A DNA stretch of 64,000 nucleotides from contig JAYMGJ010000226.1 of NCBI GenBank assembly GCA_037178675.1, positions 1 through 64,000 on the forward strand, written 5' to 3'. The notes beneath the pieces were generated by a model. It ran no database searches and was not told the origin of the DNA. It saw only the letters and a program-made list of their open reading frames with translations. The position numbers were made by a program, and so were the translations under genes. This document shows positions 25,501-35,752 of this stretch, in pieces. The DNA is from Scleroderma bovista. Its lineage: Eukaryota; Basidiomycota; Agaricomycetes; Boletales; Sclerodermataceae. The first letter of the stretch is position 1; the number at the start of each line of letters is the position of its first letter.

Positions 25501-25737
25501 GGTTCGAGTCGTGGAGCACGACCCTGATCGTACGAGCTTTCCAGCCGGTCGAGAGCGAGCAGAGAAACGGTCTACTGAGTTCTGGGAATGATGCGAGCGG
25601 TTATCTGAACGAAACGAATGATAATCCGACTTTTCCGAGTCTGTGTGCATGAGGGGGCTAGCTTCCTTGAAGCGGGAGCGATTATTAGAGAAGGGAAAGC
25701 ACATAGGCGGTGGGGGCGGGGGTGGGGGCGGAGCCAT
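22554..25737 (-). CDS. Xaa-Pro aminopeptidase P with a long disordered N-terminal extension
   Basis: Cytosolic metallopeptidase that removes an N-terminal residue preceding proline. Model (minus): 25737-25034, 24981-24907, 24856-24694, 24640-24304, 24250-23880, 23821-23668, 23613-23547, 23490-23379, 23315-23217, 23155-23041, 22988-22930, 22876-22757, 22697-22554 (839 aa). Residues from about 218 match the usual AMPP chain (about 610-650 aa): [30 protein letters not shown], a middle domain, and the pita-bread catalytic domain with metal ligands in [15 protein letters not shown] (two Asp), HGTGHG (His), NEPGF (Glu) and RIESALC (Glu). All five ligands are present. The first about 215 residues are a Pro-run followed by Ser/Arg/Asp-rich low complexity, not part of the family. 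The join is inside one exon with no intron, so the extension is encoded in the same frame. Alternatives: an internal Met start, for which no good ATG was seen close to the catalytic part. Confidence 0.92.
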
Positions 25738-27575
25738 GGTGATGGCGGGAGATGGTGGTCAAGAAGAAGTGGGCCTTGTGCGAGACTCGAGGCCTGGTCA
25801 GCGTAAGACCGACAGCAAGTAAAATTGAATGAGGATGACTAAGCATATTATTAGCTAAGCAGGCGATTACCTCCGTTGACCTGATTCGGCCACCGACGGA
25901 CATCCAGTAGCGGAAAGGAGCTGCTTGTGATTCCTGATACCCGCGGTCAAAATGGGATAGTCAAGATGTTGAACCTCCCTGCGCGAGTAGGCTCGTGTGT
26001 CTGTGGGAGCCAGTGGACACGCGGCATCCTCAAGTGTACCAGGGTCGTCGTTCCTGCTGCGGTTCGTGCAAAACACGCCTGCAGTGGCTGTCGATTTCGC
26101 CGTCTTAACGTTGAGAGCAAAACTGCCAGTGCCAATAGCAAGACGGAGGAAGCGGAGCAGCACGTCATCAATGCGGTCAGGTATGAGATGACGGACAGCC
26201 ATCAGCATTTGATACCCGTCATCTCGCAGCGATGTCAACGTGTTCAGCAGGTGGATGGCGTTGAACATTATCATCAGTGAGGGCCTAGCATGCCTGTCAA
26301 GCATTTTATGCCAGTAGCCAACGGCATGACTAGGCAAAGCTCGTCTCGACGGAGAACCGAGATCTTATATATGCTCATGCTCACCAAGTTGCTCGATTGA
26401 ATCGAGGGACGTGAGCATCAAGCCCGCTAAGACACATGAGTGTGGAAGAGGAGATATCAAGGCTGCGAACTCATACATGCAACGCCATGATTGCAAATCG
26501 CTCGATGATGATGATGGCTGTGTCTTTTCCCCTTGCCAGAGTACCACGCTTCCTAGAATCGAGGATAAGACATGATAGTTCGTGGGGAAAACATGGATGC
26601 ATGGCTGGAACGGAACTGGTGACGACGGACTTATTCGACGCCATCGCTGTCTAGGCCAGCTACAAGATCAATTGTGCCGGGATGGTGCACTGGAGGTCAT
26701 ACAAGCAATTTGGTGCATTCTTTCTTCGGGATCACTGATCACCCCACACTCATAGGCACTCAGATTTCATTGACCCCGATCGTACAAAAGGTTCGTGGGG
26801 CTAGTAGTTGGTGAGTCTGCACCACACTCATACACCTTGTCCGTGCACGGTCCCCCATCCACCGGAGAATTGACTGACGACGGTACGTGTACCATGATCC
26901 AACACACGGGACCGAGATGCATCTTGACAACTTCTCAGTGGCATATTCGCAACAGGGCGCTGTATTTGTCCACGACGCCGATACTCAACATTTCCATCGG
27001 CAAATATGGCGCTTCCGATGGTCGCACGATCTCAACGAATGCTAATACGAGCCGAGTGTCACTGTTGAATGCTGGTCATCGTCCAGTCCCCGGCTAATAC
27101 TGTTTGTGCCGATATCAGTAACTGCGTAGTTATGTAAAACCTTCTTCCTTTGTTCCACAGTTCTCACATGTATTCACGGGTAAATAAAAAATTGTCAGAT
27201 GACAAGGATTTCAAGGAGATGTGTCGTGGGAAGCCATCCAAGACTGAAGTTCTATAGTTGGTATCCTCTTACTAAGGCACAGATTCGGAGAAACTGGGAC
27301 ACGGTTTCACAGTAAGCAATTCCATCAGCATGAGCGCTCGTCGTCTTCGCAAAGATATTTGTGCTATCTCTTCCCCTCTTGCATCTGTACTGAGATCCAG
27401 ACGGATGTCATGGGTGTCCTGCGGGAAACACATCAGGTCCGTCGTATATCTCTCTCCAGTGCGAGCTGAGCTGACCGAACCCACGCGGCGCGTTGACCAA
27501 CTGATAGGACCTTCATGTATGTCGCACTCGGGGACTTCTTTAGACTCAGCGCACGACTCAGCGTACACCTTTGCA
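25738..27575. other. 1.8-kb stretch with no resolved gene; may contain 5' exons of the membrane protein
   Basis: Between the aminopeptidase P start (minus) and the first secure exon of the membrane protein (plus, 27576). A plus-strand open segment reading SCICTEIQTDVMGVLRETHQ (about 27378-27437) ends at a possible donor in the phase needed by the exon at 27576, so it could be an upstream exon. A minus-strand frame of 156 codons at 25867-26337 has no motif and was not accepted. The rest shows nothing. Confidence 0.4.
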
Positions 27576-28663
27576 GACTCGCGCAGACTCGACTTCCACT
27601 GACAGCCAGGGCACAGGATGGGGCACTGTACAGATAGTCACCCCTATCGCAGTGGGCGTCGGACTCATCCTGTTCTTCACGGCGTACATCATCTGGCAAC
27701 GGCGCCGTGGATCGTCTTTTGGCGCCCGCCCCATGCGCTGGAATGGTTTCGTTGGCAAATTCGAGCGGGTTTTTTCGTCCCGGGGGAGACGTATCCGCCA
27801 CCGGGTAACCCATTCAACCGGGCTGGTAACACTCGACGATTCAATGGCATCCCCGGGCTTGAGGGTCGATTTTCAGCATATATCACGCCAGTACAGCGCG
27901 GACTCCATGGACTCATCAACGCCGCTCACTCGTTCCGCCCAGAACGATGATGACTCTATCAAAGACGCCCCGTCTAGTCCCAAGAACTGCAAGAGTAGAC
28001 GGTGGTCCCACCAGTTTCTGCGTTTGATCGGGCTGGGGCCCCAGGAAGTCAAGTCCGGAGCTCCTTGTGCAAACTGGCGGATTGATGTCAGTAGTACTGG
28101 GCACGGACAGGACGCCAGTGGCGAGAATGGGGGCCAGCAGGGATGTGTCGCAAACGGAGGTCTCGAAGGCGACGATGAAGATGACGATTTCGATATGGAT
28201 AGGGTGATAGCGATAGGCGATGCAAACTTTTCGAGCATTGCATCGACGAATGAGGGTGGTCGAATCCCCGCACCACATTCAACACTTGCTCCACATGGTT
28301 TCCCATCGAAACTGGGATCGACAACGCCATTAGCTGCCTCTCATAGTGTAAGTCAGAATATCGGCACTCCAGTGATGTACCCGTCAGAGGCTAATCCGTG
28401 CGTTACAGAGAGAAAGGGGTGAATCTCCGCCACCAGTATACGGCCCTTCCACGACCACAGCCCGCCGACATCATCAACAGCAGAGTCACGTGCAACAACC
28501 GTCGACAGGGGACATGATTCACCCATCTGTCGCATCCACACTGTTCCCGGCGGTGGTCCGTGCCGCTGGGTATGGGGACCCATTCAGATGCCATGACCGC
28601 CAGATCTCGTCGGATAGTTTGTTGGCTTCGCAGGCTCCCATGGCAGTGCCAACTATGCACTGA
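27576..28663 (+). CDS. Single-pass membrane protein, 5' end unresolved
   Basis: Supported exons: 27576-28347 and 28409-28663 (stop), joined in phase 0 by a GTAAGT...ACAG intron. An in-frame stop at 27541 and the strong acceptor TTTGCAG at 27575 show that coding upstream must lie on earlier exons that could not be fixed. The protein has a Ser/Thr-rich lead, a transmembrane helix (VTPIAVGVGLILFFTAYIIW) and an immediate stop-transfer Arg-Arg-Arg, then about 300 residues of cytosolic low complexity with an acidic EGDDEDDDFDMD patch and His/Gln-rich stretches. This layout, a short outside part with one helix and a long disordered tail, is frequent among mushroom orphan membrane proteins. No enzyme domain was recognised. 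Confidence 0.6.
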
Positions 28664-29486
28664 CCATCCCAAACATCATTGCACTCATCGTAATATCATG
28701 GAAGTAGCGATGGAAGTGGTGCTGACTACCAATGGAGAACCATGATACAGTAAGGTCCACAACAATAATGTTCCTCTTTTCGCCCTTTCGTTCCTTGTTC
28801 TTCACCCCATCCCGGGAGTGTGTCCTATCACTATTGTATCTTCTCTATCTTTTCCCCTCTCCTTCCTACATTCGTGTTGCATCGGTAGTTCCTCTTGTTT
28901 GACTATTACCTCCTCAAATCTTAGAGATTACCCATATATCATATATTACTTTGCAATTCCAGATGCAACCTTCCAATAAATTGTCTCCTGTTTACCTTTA
29001 CTGGCAGGTGCTGAGTGTGCCCCTGCGCCAATAGCTGGGATTGATGAATACCACTCGCGTGACCAACGCGTCACTTTAACATCCTTCTGATATTGTCGGC
29101 ATTCATACCACATTTCTTGCTTGTGTTGGTCAAAAATGTCAGCTCTCGATCAAATGAGATGATCAAGTTCGCGAACACAATCAGCACGAAACACGCAAAT
29201 GGCGCTCAGTGAGCAGATTGGCACCTAGACATCTTCACGCTGGCCCAATACAAGTGCCATGGGACAAGTTCCATCCCATCTAATTTCTTGCAGACATCCA
29301 GAATCCGGTCCCCCGGGTGATAATGATATTTTATTAACGGTAAGGTGCTCTAGACAGTCCGTGGTCTAGGGGATAATGATGGAAAGTACGGTCTTTACAA
29401 ATTGGTCCCGTGCAGACGTATGTGAGGGAAATAATAAGGGTACCCCACTATGCCATTAAAAAGGGTCCATATAGCAAAAAGTGCCT
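28664..29486. other. Intergenic stretch between convergent genes
   Basis: About 820 bases. The first 300 are pyrimidine-rich (TTTTCGCCC...CTTTTCCCCTCTCC), consistent with a 3' untranslated tail. No coding frame or RNA gene is supported. Confidence 0.5.
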
Positions 29487-31032
29487 CTACCGTATCTTGC
29501 CTGCGACTTCGTGTGAGACGAAATGCCAAATGTAGTGTGTCCATCCTTCGATGACACCCGGGCCAGTGAGAATATGAAGACAGTCTCCCGATGCATGCTG
29601 TCAATGCGAGAAACAGATATTCACATTAGCCATACAGTGCAGAAGGGGATCAGAACTTACCGCGTCAGGCCTTAGTCGGCCAGGTCTGTCGATCGGGAGG
29701 AAAAATACGTCAGGGTACTCGGGCGACTCAAGGATTGCCTAGATATTAAAGAAGCGGCAATAGTCATGATTAGCGACAAGGTGAAAGAGAAAAATCCACG
29801 ACTTACCATGAATATTTCGTTGAAATCCGGAATCCACGGCCAATTGTACCACCGCCATTGGTAAGGCTCGATCTCTGTCCATGGTTCATAGTGATTGCGA
29901 CAGTTTTCGTGACCTGGCAAATAAGCTCTCACGACGACCTGTTTCGGGCGTCTGCCTCCCTTTGATCTGTAGTTCCTTATTGCCTCCTGGACCTGGAATG
30001 CCCATTCACGCATGGCAATTTCGAAAAAGGATTTGACGTTGGCAATCCCATAGCCTGCCTCGTCGCCAGCTTCTTCGTCGCGGAAGGCGCTCATAAGCGT
30101 TGTTGTCCAATGACCCGCAGTACTCACGACAAGGGTGCCGTAGTTGAATTCGGAGTCACTGAGGAATTTGGGCATATATTCGGAGGGGGACATGGACCAT
30201 GCCTTTTCTTCGCTGAAGAGGGTCTTGTTAGCGAGATCTTGCTCTGAGTTTATGCCAAAAGCATCTTCTGGGATAAGAGTTCGACGGTAAATGGCGTCGA
30301 GATCGGTCTGATTAAAGAGCAGATCGACGCGATGGAACGTCACAAGGGGCGTCGTCTCGATGGAGAATCCGATGGGAAAATCTAGCTCAGCCAGCAAGGG
30401 TGATGTTGGGGAGAGGTATAGGTTTTGAACCCAGGCACGGTCAAAGTATGGGTTCTCAGTGTAGTTGGGTGTTGCACGGACGTGGGGGTAGAGGACACAC
30501 GACAGGGAAAAGAAGTGCTGTTCCGTGATCGAATCTAGAGGGAGTGAACACCCGCGTACTGGTGACAGAGGAACGGGGACATACCACCGAGAAGAAGCCA
30601 CCCGCCCTTTTCAACCATATGCTTAACGATGGAGGCGCCGTTGAGTGGGCTTATGCTACACTGATTGGACGGCACCCATTGGTATGAATTGACGCGAGGG
30701 AATCTGCCCCACTCGTCTTCGTGATCTGTTCCAAGATGCCAGGCGTATTCTCTGTCTGCAGCACACCCCTGAAGCCCGGCCATAGCGAGTGCATCCTGGG
30801 TGCTTTTGATGGATGACAGGTTTGTCTCGGGACTGTATGCCCACTGGCCGTTCGCCCAAGCCTCTGGGGGACAGGAACTTCGTTGACGCCCTGAAAAAAT
30901 CGATGACCAGGCTGAGAGACGGAAAGAGAACTCGGACGTTGAATAAGTATAATAAACCAATACAAGGCTAATGAATGCCCCCAAAGCGACCAGCTTCGAG
31001 GACCAGAGACGAGGACGGACGGGCATGGCCAT
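29487..31032 (-). CDS. Type II membrane PC-esterase/SGNH-like protein
   Basis: Model (minus): 31032-30585, 30534-29807, 29738-29661, 29597-29487 (454 aa). A short basic N-terminus (MAMPVRPRLWSSK) is followed by one hydrophobic helix (LVALGAFISLVLVYYTYS, about 14-31), placing the rest in the secretory lumen. The body has the acyl-esterase signature: Ser nucleophile in LLLGGDSITEQHF (about 148-160), and near the C-terminus the Asp/His pair in ASGDCLHILTGPG. These two blocks are the hallmarks of the PC-Esterase (TBL/PMR5-type) fold, whose plant members O-acetylate cell-wall polysaccharides. A Golgi role in modifying wall or secreted glycans is inferred; the substrate is unknown. Sequence around YTENPYFDRAWVQNLYL appears conserved among fungi from memory. 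It ends in HEVAGKIR. Confidence 0.78.
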
Positions 31033-31077
31033 CGACGATGGAAGAGAACATGTATGCGGGTCGCGTCATGCTTTATC

Positions 31078-31088
31078 AAAAAAAAAAA
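31078..31088 (-). terminator. Pol III terminator of tRNA-Val
   Basis: Eleven A on the plus strand, that is an 11-T run directly downstream of the minus-strand tRNA, a standard RNA polymerase III stop. Confidence 0.85.
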
Positions 31089-31091
31089 GAA

Positions 31092-31165
31092 TGACCTGAC
31101 CCTGGTTCGAACAGGAGACCTTCTGTGTGTTAGACAGATGCGATAACCAACTACGCCATCAGGCC
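31092..31165 (-). tRNA. tRNA-Val (anticodon AAC), intronless
   Basis: Reading the minus strand, 74 bases fold as a cloverleaf. The acceptor stem GGCCTGA pairs with TCAGGTC (one G-T pair); the D arm holds TAGTTGGTTA; the anticodon stem TCTGT/ACAGA encloses loop CTAACAC, so the anticodon is AAC, reading Val codons; the T loop is TTCGAAC within GTTCGAACC. A T run follows. No intron. Confidence 0.93.
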
Positions 31166-31255
31166 CGTGCTCGCCCTGGCAAGGAGACGCCCACAACCGC
31201 TCGCCCGCTCGTATCCCCAACTGGCAGCCGTCGTCCGCGCTCTACTAGCCAGACC

Positions 31256-31822
31256 ATGAGCAGTCGAATGACATCTGCTCGGCGATCCGAGTCGCAGGGC
31301 CCTGCCAGCACCTCCAATCTGCCCCCAGATGTCATCACCGCACTGACCACCCTCCATGACTTTGTGACCGCATCTATGCAGTTGCCCCCCCAGGTCATCG
31401 TCACCTGCAGGAGCGAGAAGCGCGCATTCGGACGATCTGCATTGCAGGCAATGAGCTACAGAGTATATACCATCCTGCCAGCATTGAGGAAACAACTGAT
31501 AGCTAAGACAGAAAGCAGTCGACCTCTTCGTCCAGCGCTTTTCGACGAAAAACGACTGGTGGATATCCGAGTATAGATACAAACCAGACGTGTCGATATA
31601 TGCGCGGTTCTACCGCAGACACGGCGACGAAGACGAGGGTATGGTCATGCTCGACGAGAAGGGTTGGTCGGAACTCGTGGGGAACGCCGTCAGGTTGACT
31701 ATCGTGTTTACATCGCTCAAGCTAACTGCGTAAGTGACATGTGTTGCCATGGCATGGTGGATGACTCCGCAGCGCTCCTAACGCCCATGTCCATATCTTG
31801 CAGACAATCGTCTGGCCTTTGA
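31256..31822 (+). CDS. Small orphan protein
   Basis: Model: 31256-31393, 31448-31462, 31503-31729, 31804-31822 (132 aa). The second exon is only 15 nt. Supported by in-phase joins: the third exon gives a long conserved-looking run (DWWISEYRYKPDVSIYARF; DEKGWSELVGN) that cannot be read from the first exon without the two introns. The N-terminal 30 residues are Ser/Arg-rich, the rest compact and likely globular. If the last donor (GTAAGT at 31730) is not used, the protein ends three codons earlier, with TAA at 31731-31733. No family was recognised. It is oriented away from the tRNA-Val just upstream. Confidence 0.6.
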
Positions 31823-32199
31823 TGACATGCGAGCGACGTATAGATGGGCTAGGCACGCAATGTCGGGAACTTTGTAGTACACCCAGCACAGCCGAGGCGC
31901 AGCACCTGTGAAACAACCCCGAACGTTGAACCTCGGTGTTCTCTGCGTATCTTGGTGGACATGTACTCGAGCCTTGAGAAGGATAGCAATAGCAATAGCA
32001 TGCCAATGAGCGGACAGTAGATAAAATACGAGAAGGGACCTGCCCTCCTCGGCACACGTGGCTCCGCTGCGGAGTGTAAAAGGTGAAGCACAGCACACCA
32101 TTCCTCTTAAACGACCGTCAAGGCCTTCCCAAGCCCATCCAACTTCTCTTCTTCTTGCCACTCCTTACAAGCCCAGACTCCTTGAGACGAGCGACGAAC
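31823..32199. other. Intergenic spacer
   Basis: About 380 bases between two plus-strand genes; holds the 3' end of the orphan gene and the promoter of the His-rich protein. A pyrimidine-rich run precedes the next ATG (CTTCTCTTCTTCTTGCCACTCC, about 32141-32164). No gene is supported. Confidence 0.5.
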
Positions 32200-33202
32200 A
32201 TGCGTCTCTCATTCTTGCCCGTCCTCGTTGCGGGCGCTGGTATGATCGGTAAGTCCTGACCCGGTCTTGTGGTCACACCCATTGCCACCCTAATCTCACC
32301 GCGAGCAGCCAGCCAAGTCGCCGCAGAGCCCATCCGAGTGATCGTCGACACCTCGGGTACCAATGCCAACCTCCGCTTCGGCCACGTTCTCGCCAACGCC
32401 AATGTTAACGGCAACGATGACTCCACTGTCGCCCGCGTCCGCCCTGCACTCATCATGGCTACCACCTCCGAGATCACCAGCGGTGGCCCAACGCACCACG
32501 GGTGCAAGGGCTCTTTCCGTGGAAAACTCATTCAACTCTCGAATGCTTTCAGACATGCACTTGGCTTGCCTCTTATTGAGATGGGCGGACATCCTACTGT
32601 CGATGCTATCGTTGGCAAGCCACAACCCCACCCCCATGTTGGTGGCGAGGTGCACATTTTACCTCTTCCTCTTCCCCCCTTCGAGGGCGCCCCTGAGTCA
32701 TTTGTACATGGTCACCATGCTCCCTCCCAAATGGAGGATATTGCTGATCAGCCCACCGACCGCCCTGTCGAGCACCCTCACCACAAGGAACACCAGCACA
32801 AGCACAAGAAATTCCGCAAGCACGGTTGCAGGAAGCGCGTGAAAGGATTCTTGAGGCGTATTCACAAGGCGCTTACTGCGCTCGGCCCATGGGAGGGCCG
32901 TGCAGTCTCGTTCGTTCTAGGTAAGTCCTTGCATCCACCACCACTTGTCGGGTTGGGCAGGTCAGTCCATGGAGATGTCTGAATATTTCGTAACAGGCTG
33001 TGGCCTTGGCGTTTTGTTGCGCATGTTCTGGGTTCTGTCTGTATTGGCTTACCGCACTATCCGCGGTGAGCGCGAGGAGTCGCAAGTCCGTGAATATGTC
33101 GTCCTTGACCAAGACATCGAGACTATATTCGTCGCTCCCCCGCAATACTCTGATGAGAAGCAGGCAGTTATCGAGGACCAGAAGCCCCATGTCGATGCCT
33201 AA
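32200..33202 (+). CDS. Secretory-pathway His-rich type I membrane protein
   Basis: Model: 32200-32248, 32309-32920, 32997-33202 (288 aa). A signal peptide is visible (MRLSFLPVLVAGAGMIASQ, cleavage near VAA). The outside part has a His-rich and basic segment (EHPHHKEHQHKHKKFRKHGC, about 180-200) that could bind metal. One hydrophobic helix (GLGVLLRMFWVLSVLAYRTI, about 223-242) follows an intron, then a 47-residue cytosolic tail rich in acidic residues. No enzyme domain was recognised. Metal binding is only inferred from composition. Orphan in function; likely a fungal cell-surface or secretory membrane protein. Confidence 0.72.
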
Positions 33203-34283
33203 TTGACATGTTCTGATCTGAGCACTACTGATTAGTTTATGGACTGCTTCGTGTCTTTTTTCTCGTGTGTTTCGTTGTACTTTTAGTGTCAAGAAAATCT
33301 TCATCTCCTAGCCCATCACCGATTGTTCTAAGGTGATCAATATTTATGTTTTGCCTGTTCTTTTTACACCACAACCATACGCTCCACACCGTATGTGTGT
33401 TGTACCGCTGGCCCCTGAATTTACTTACTTGATGCGTTCCACCCTGGATTGCTTGAGGGAACTATGTATCCATTCAGAACGAGTCTGAGTCTCACTCCGT
33501 AGAGATGTGCGTGGCGTCAACCTTTTGGACTGTGTTTGAGGACGACCACTACTATCGCAGCGGAGACATGCGCCACTCGGGGTCGTGCTAGCTGATCACA
33601 CGACGCAAAACCGTCATCATTAGAGGAAGATTCAAGCTGTCCAAGCATCCATGTGAGTAGCCCTACGGAATTCGGAAACCCGTCCATCCAAGAGTTAATA
33701 ACATGTACAGCACGTAGTAAAAGTAGCCGTGCTCACGTATGAGTCTGACAGCGTCGATGTTACCATGTTGGTCAGGAAGTCACACATCTGTGCCACTGGG
33801 TATGTCCCCTGATCATTTTCATGTCATGTCATGTGTGGTTCTCTTGCTAAACCCATGTTAGAATTATCGGAAGCGGACCCACTCAGTAGCGTTGAGTAGC
33901 AACAGATTATATTCTTCCGAGACTCTGTCCTGCTTATTACCATCCAATTGCATCATAGTCAACACAATAGTTGACTCGGGTACCTTGTGTGCGGTGCCAT
34001 CATGTATCCTTTAAACAAGGTGAATTCAAGAATGGATGCGATTCAAATATCCCCTTTATGTAAGTTCTCTTTTGTCTACTTATGATGGCTTACGACTTAT
34101 CGCAGGTAATTGGTTGTGTGTGACTGTGGGTCCACGAATGTAGTATGCCAGGATAGCTTGTTTTTTGTCTCCAACGTGGCTTGCGTGTTTGCAATACATT
34201 CAATCGTATAAAGCATTGCATCTTGTGTGTTTCTGCCTTCAACAGTTTCCCCGATCACTACCTCACAGATTTTGTTAGCCCAC
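33203..34283. other. 1.1-kb intergenic stretch, nothing recognised
   Basis: AT-rich sequence between two plus-strand genes. It contains no frame longer than about 65 codons outside antisense overlap and no RNA gene seen. It should include the promoter of the gene at 34284. Confidence 0.5.
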
Positions 34284-35350
34284 ATGGTTTCCAATATGAT
34301 ACAGTGCGCTCAGGAGGCCTTAGAAAATGTCCTAGCCATCCTCGAGTCACCTGGTGCACAGTCTATCCTAACTCCGGATCTAGTATCATTCTTCTTGGAT
34401 GAGCACGAAAGGTATGTGTCAACGCCTATCATCTGTCAGTCAACATAACCTTGCTAGTAATTCTGTAGGCTTATGCAAGAATTGGCGCAGGTGCGAACCG
34501 TCGAGGCTAGCCGCTTAGTAAAACTATGGGAATTGCCAGCGTCTCGGACGATCTCTGAGAAATGTACCGAATTCAAATCCAGAATGGAGGTATGTGTTGT
34601 CATTGCTTCACCCGGGATCCATCCAGTGTGACTTTTATTCTTCAGCGATTCTTTCAATCTAAATTATCGGACAACTTGCTCCCTGTTGTGAGCAACCAGG
34701 GGGGTCCACTGCCGTCCTCCGGTACTGCGACTAACGGGAACAATAATACTGATTCCCCACGCTTCCCCATTGCGCCACTGGCCGGCTCCGATGGTGAGAA
34801 GGTGTAAATCCAGCGGCTCATACTAATTGATTACTATAGGTTACATGGCAGACGAATCTAGTGGTCTTTACTCTCCTGCTATATCGACACCCCCTGCAAC
34901 TAAGCACATATATATCCCATCAGACACAGGCTCATCCCTTCATGGGCCAGTCACGTACCCCGCAGATTCCCTAGCGCAGGTTTCACCAGGTCCAGCTTCG
35001 ACGGCGACACAGAGACCTGCAACTAGTACTCGGGCAAGAACCCCTGTGGCCGACACGCCTTCCCGAGTTACGCCCGTTACTTCCACAACCAAAACATCTG
35101 AGCCTACCAGGTACCGGGCTTCGGAGGATTCTTTGACGGCATGGACGCCAGAAGGGGTAAACAGCATCAAGGGAATATCAGTGAATGGCGAGTCTGTCGA
35201 TGGGTTCACAATTAATCTCGGCGGACATGGGACTTCTGGTGCCTGTAGGTGTTGCTCTCTGCGATGGTATCCGGATATCAACTGATTCTATTCATCGCAG
35301 ATATAAACAAAGCGCCGATGTACCTTTATCCTAACCCACCGGGTGCATGA
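34284..35350 (+). CDS. Orphan protein with helical N-terminus and disordered tail
   Basis: Model: 34284-34411, 34469-34589, 34646-34793, 34840-35244, 35301-35350 (283 aa). The first about 90 residues are helix-forming (ALENVLAILESPGAQSILTP; LMQELAQVRTVEASRLVKLW), possibly a coiled coil. The remainder is Ser/Thr/Pro-rich, with repeated PVT/STT motifs, ending YINKAPMYLYPNPPGA. All four introns have good GT-AG borders and the frame is continuous. No domain was recognised. The ATG at 34284 is the first in frame after a non-ATG open stretch. Confidence 0.65.
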
Positions 35351-35752
35351 GGGAGATGGATGTGATGTATAAACCTACCGGCCATACCTGTTATTGGAAA
35401 TTATGCATGTAGCTGAGTTGAGTGGAAAGTGGATGTTTACTGGATGTTGTCCTCAGTCGCCCACATAAGTTTCAACCTTACTTGACAAATGCTATTGTAC
35501 TCCAGTCCACCTAGTGGGAATATTTATGGGGAACATATACTTATGTTGTCGTGTGCTGATGGATTCCTATGGAAAATTCTGCTGGAAGGGGTAACAAATA
35601 AATGGAAGGTGTGGGCGGGTTCGCAGATATGTGCGTCTTACGAGGTTCATCGAAGCAGAACAAAAACAATCCCCTGTCATCATATGGCAATATGCGACGT
35701 TGCACGAACTCGAATATCTGTACAGTCCGTCTTGTGTATCGTGGAGACGGGA
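35351..35752. other. Spacer between convergent genes
   Basis: About 400 bases with the 3' ends of the orphan protein (plus) and SQS1 (minus). No feature recognised. Confidence 0.45.

Noticed and set aside
25867..26337. 156-codon minus-strand frame
   Set aside because: No recognisable motif, no supported intron chain and no homologue cue; a competing plus-strand frame also exists.
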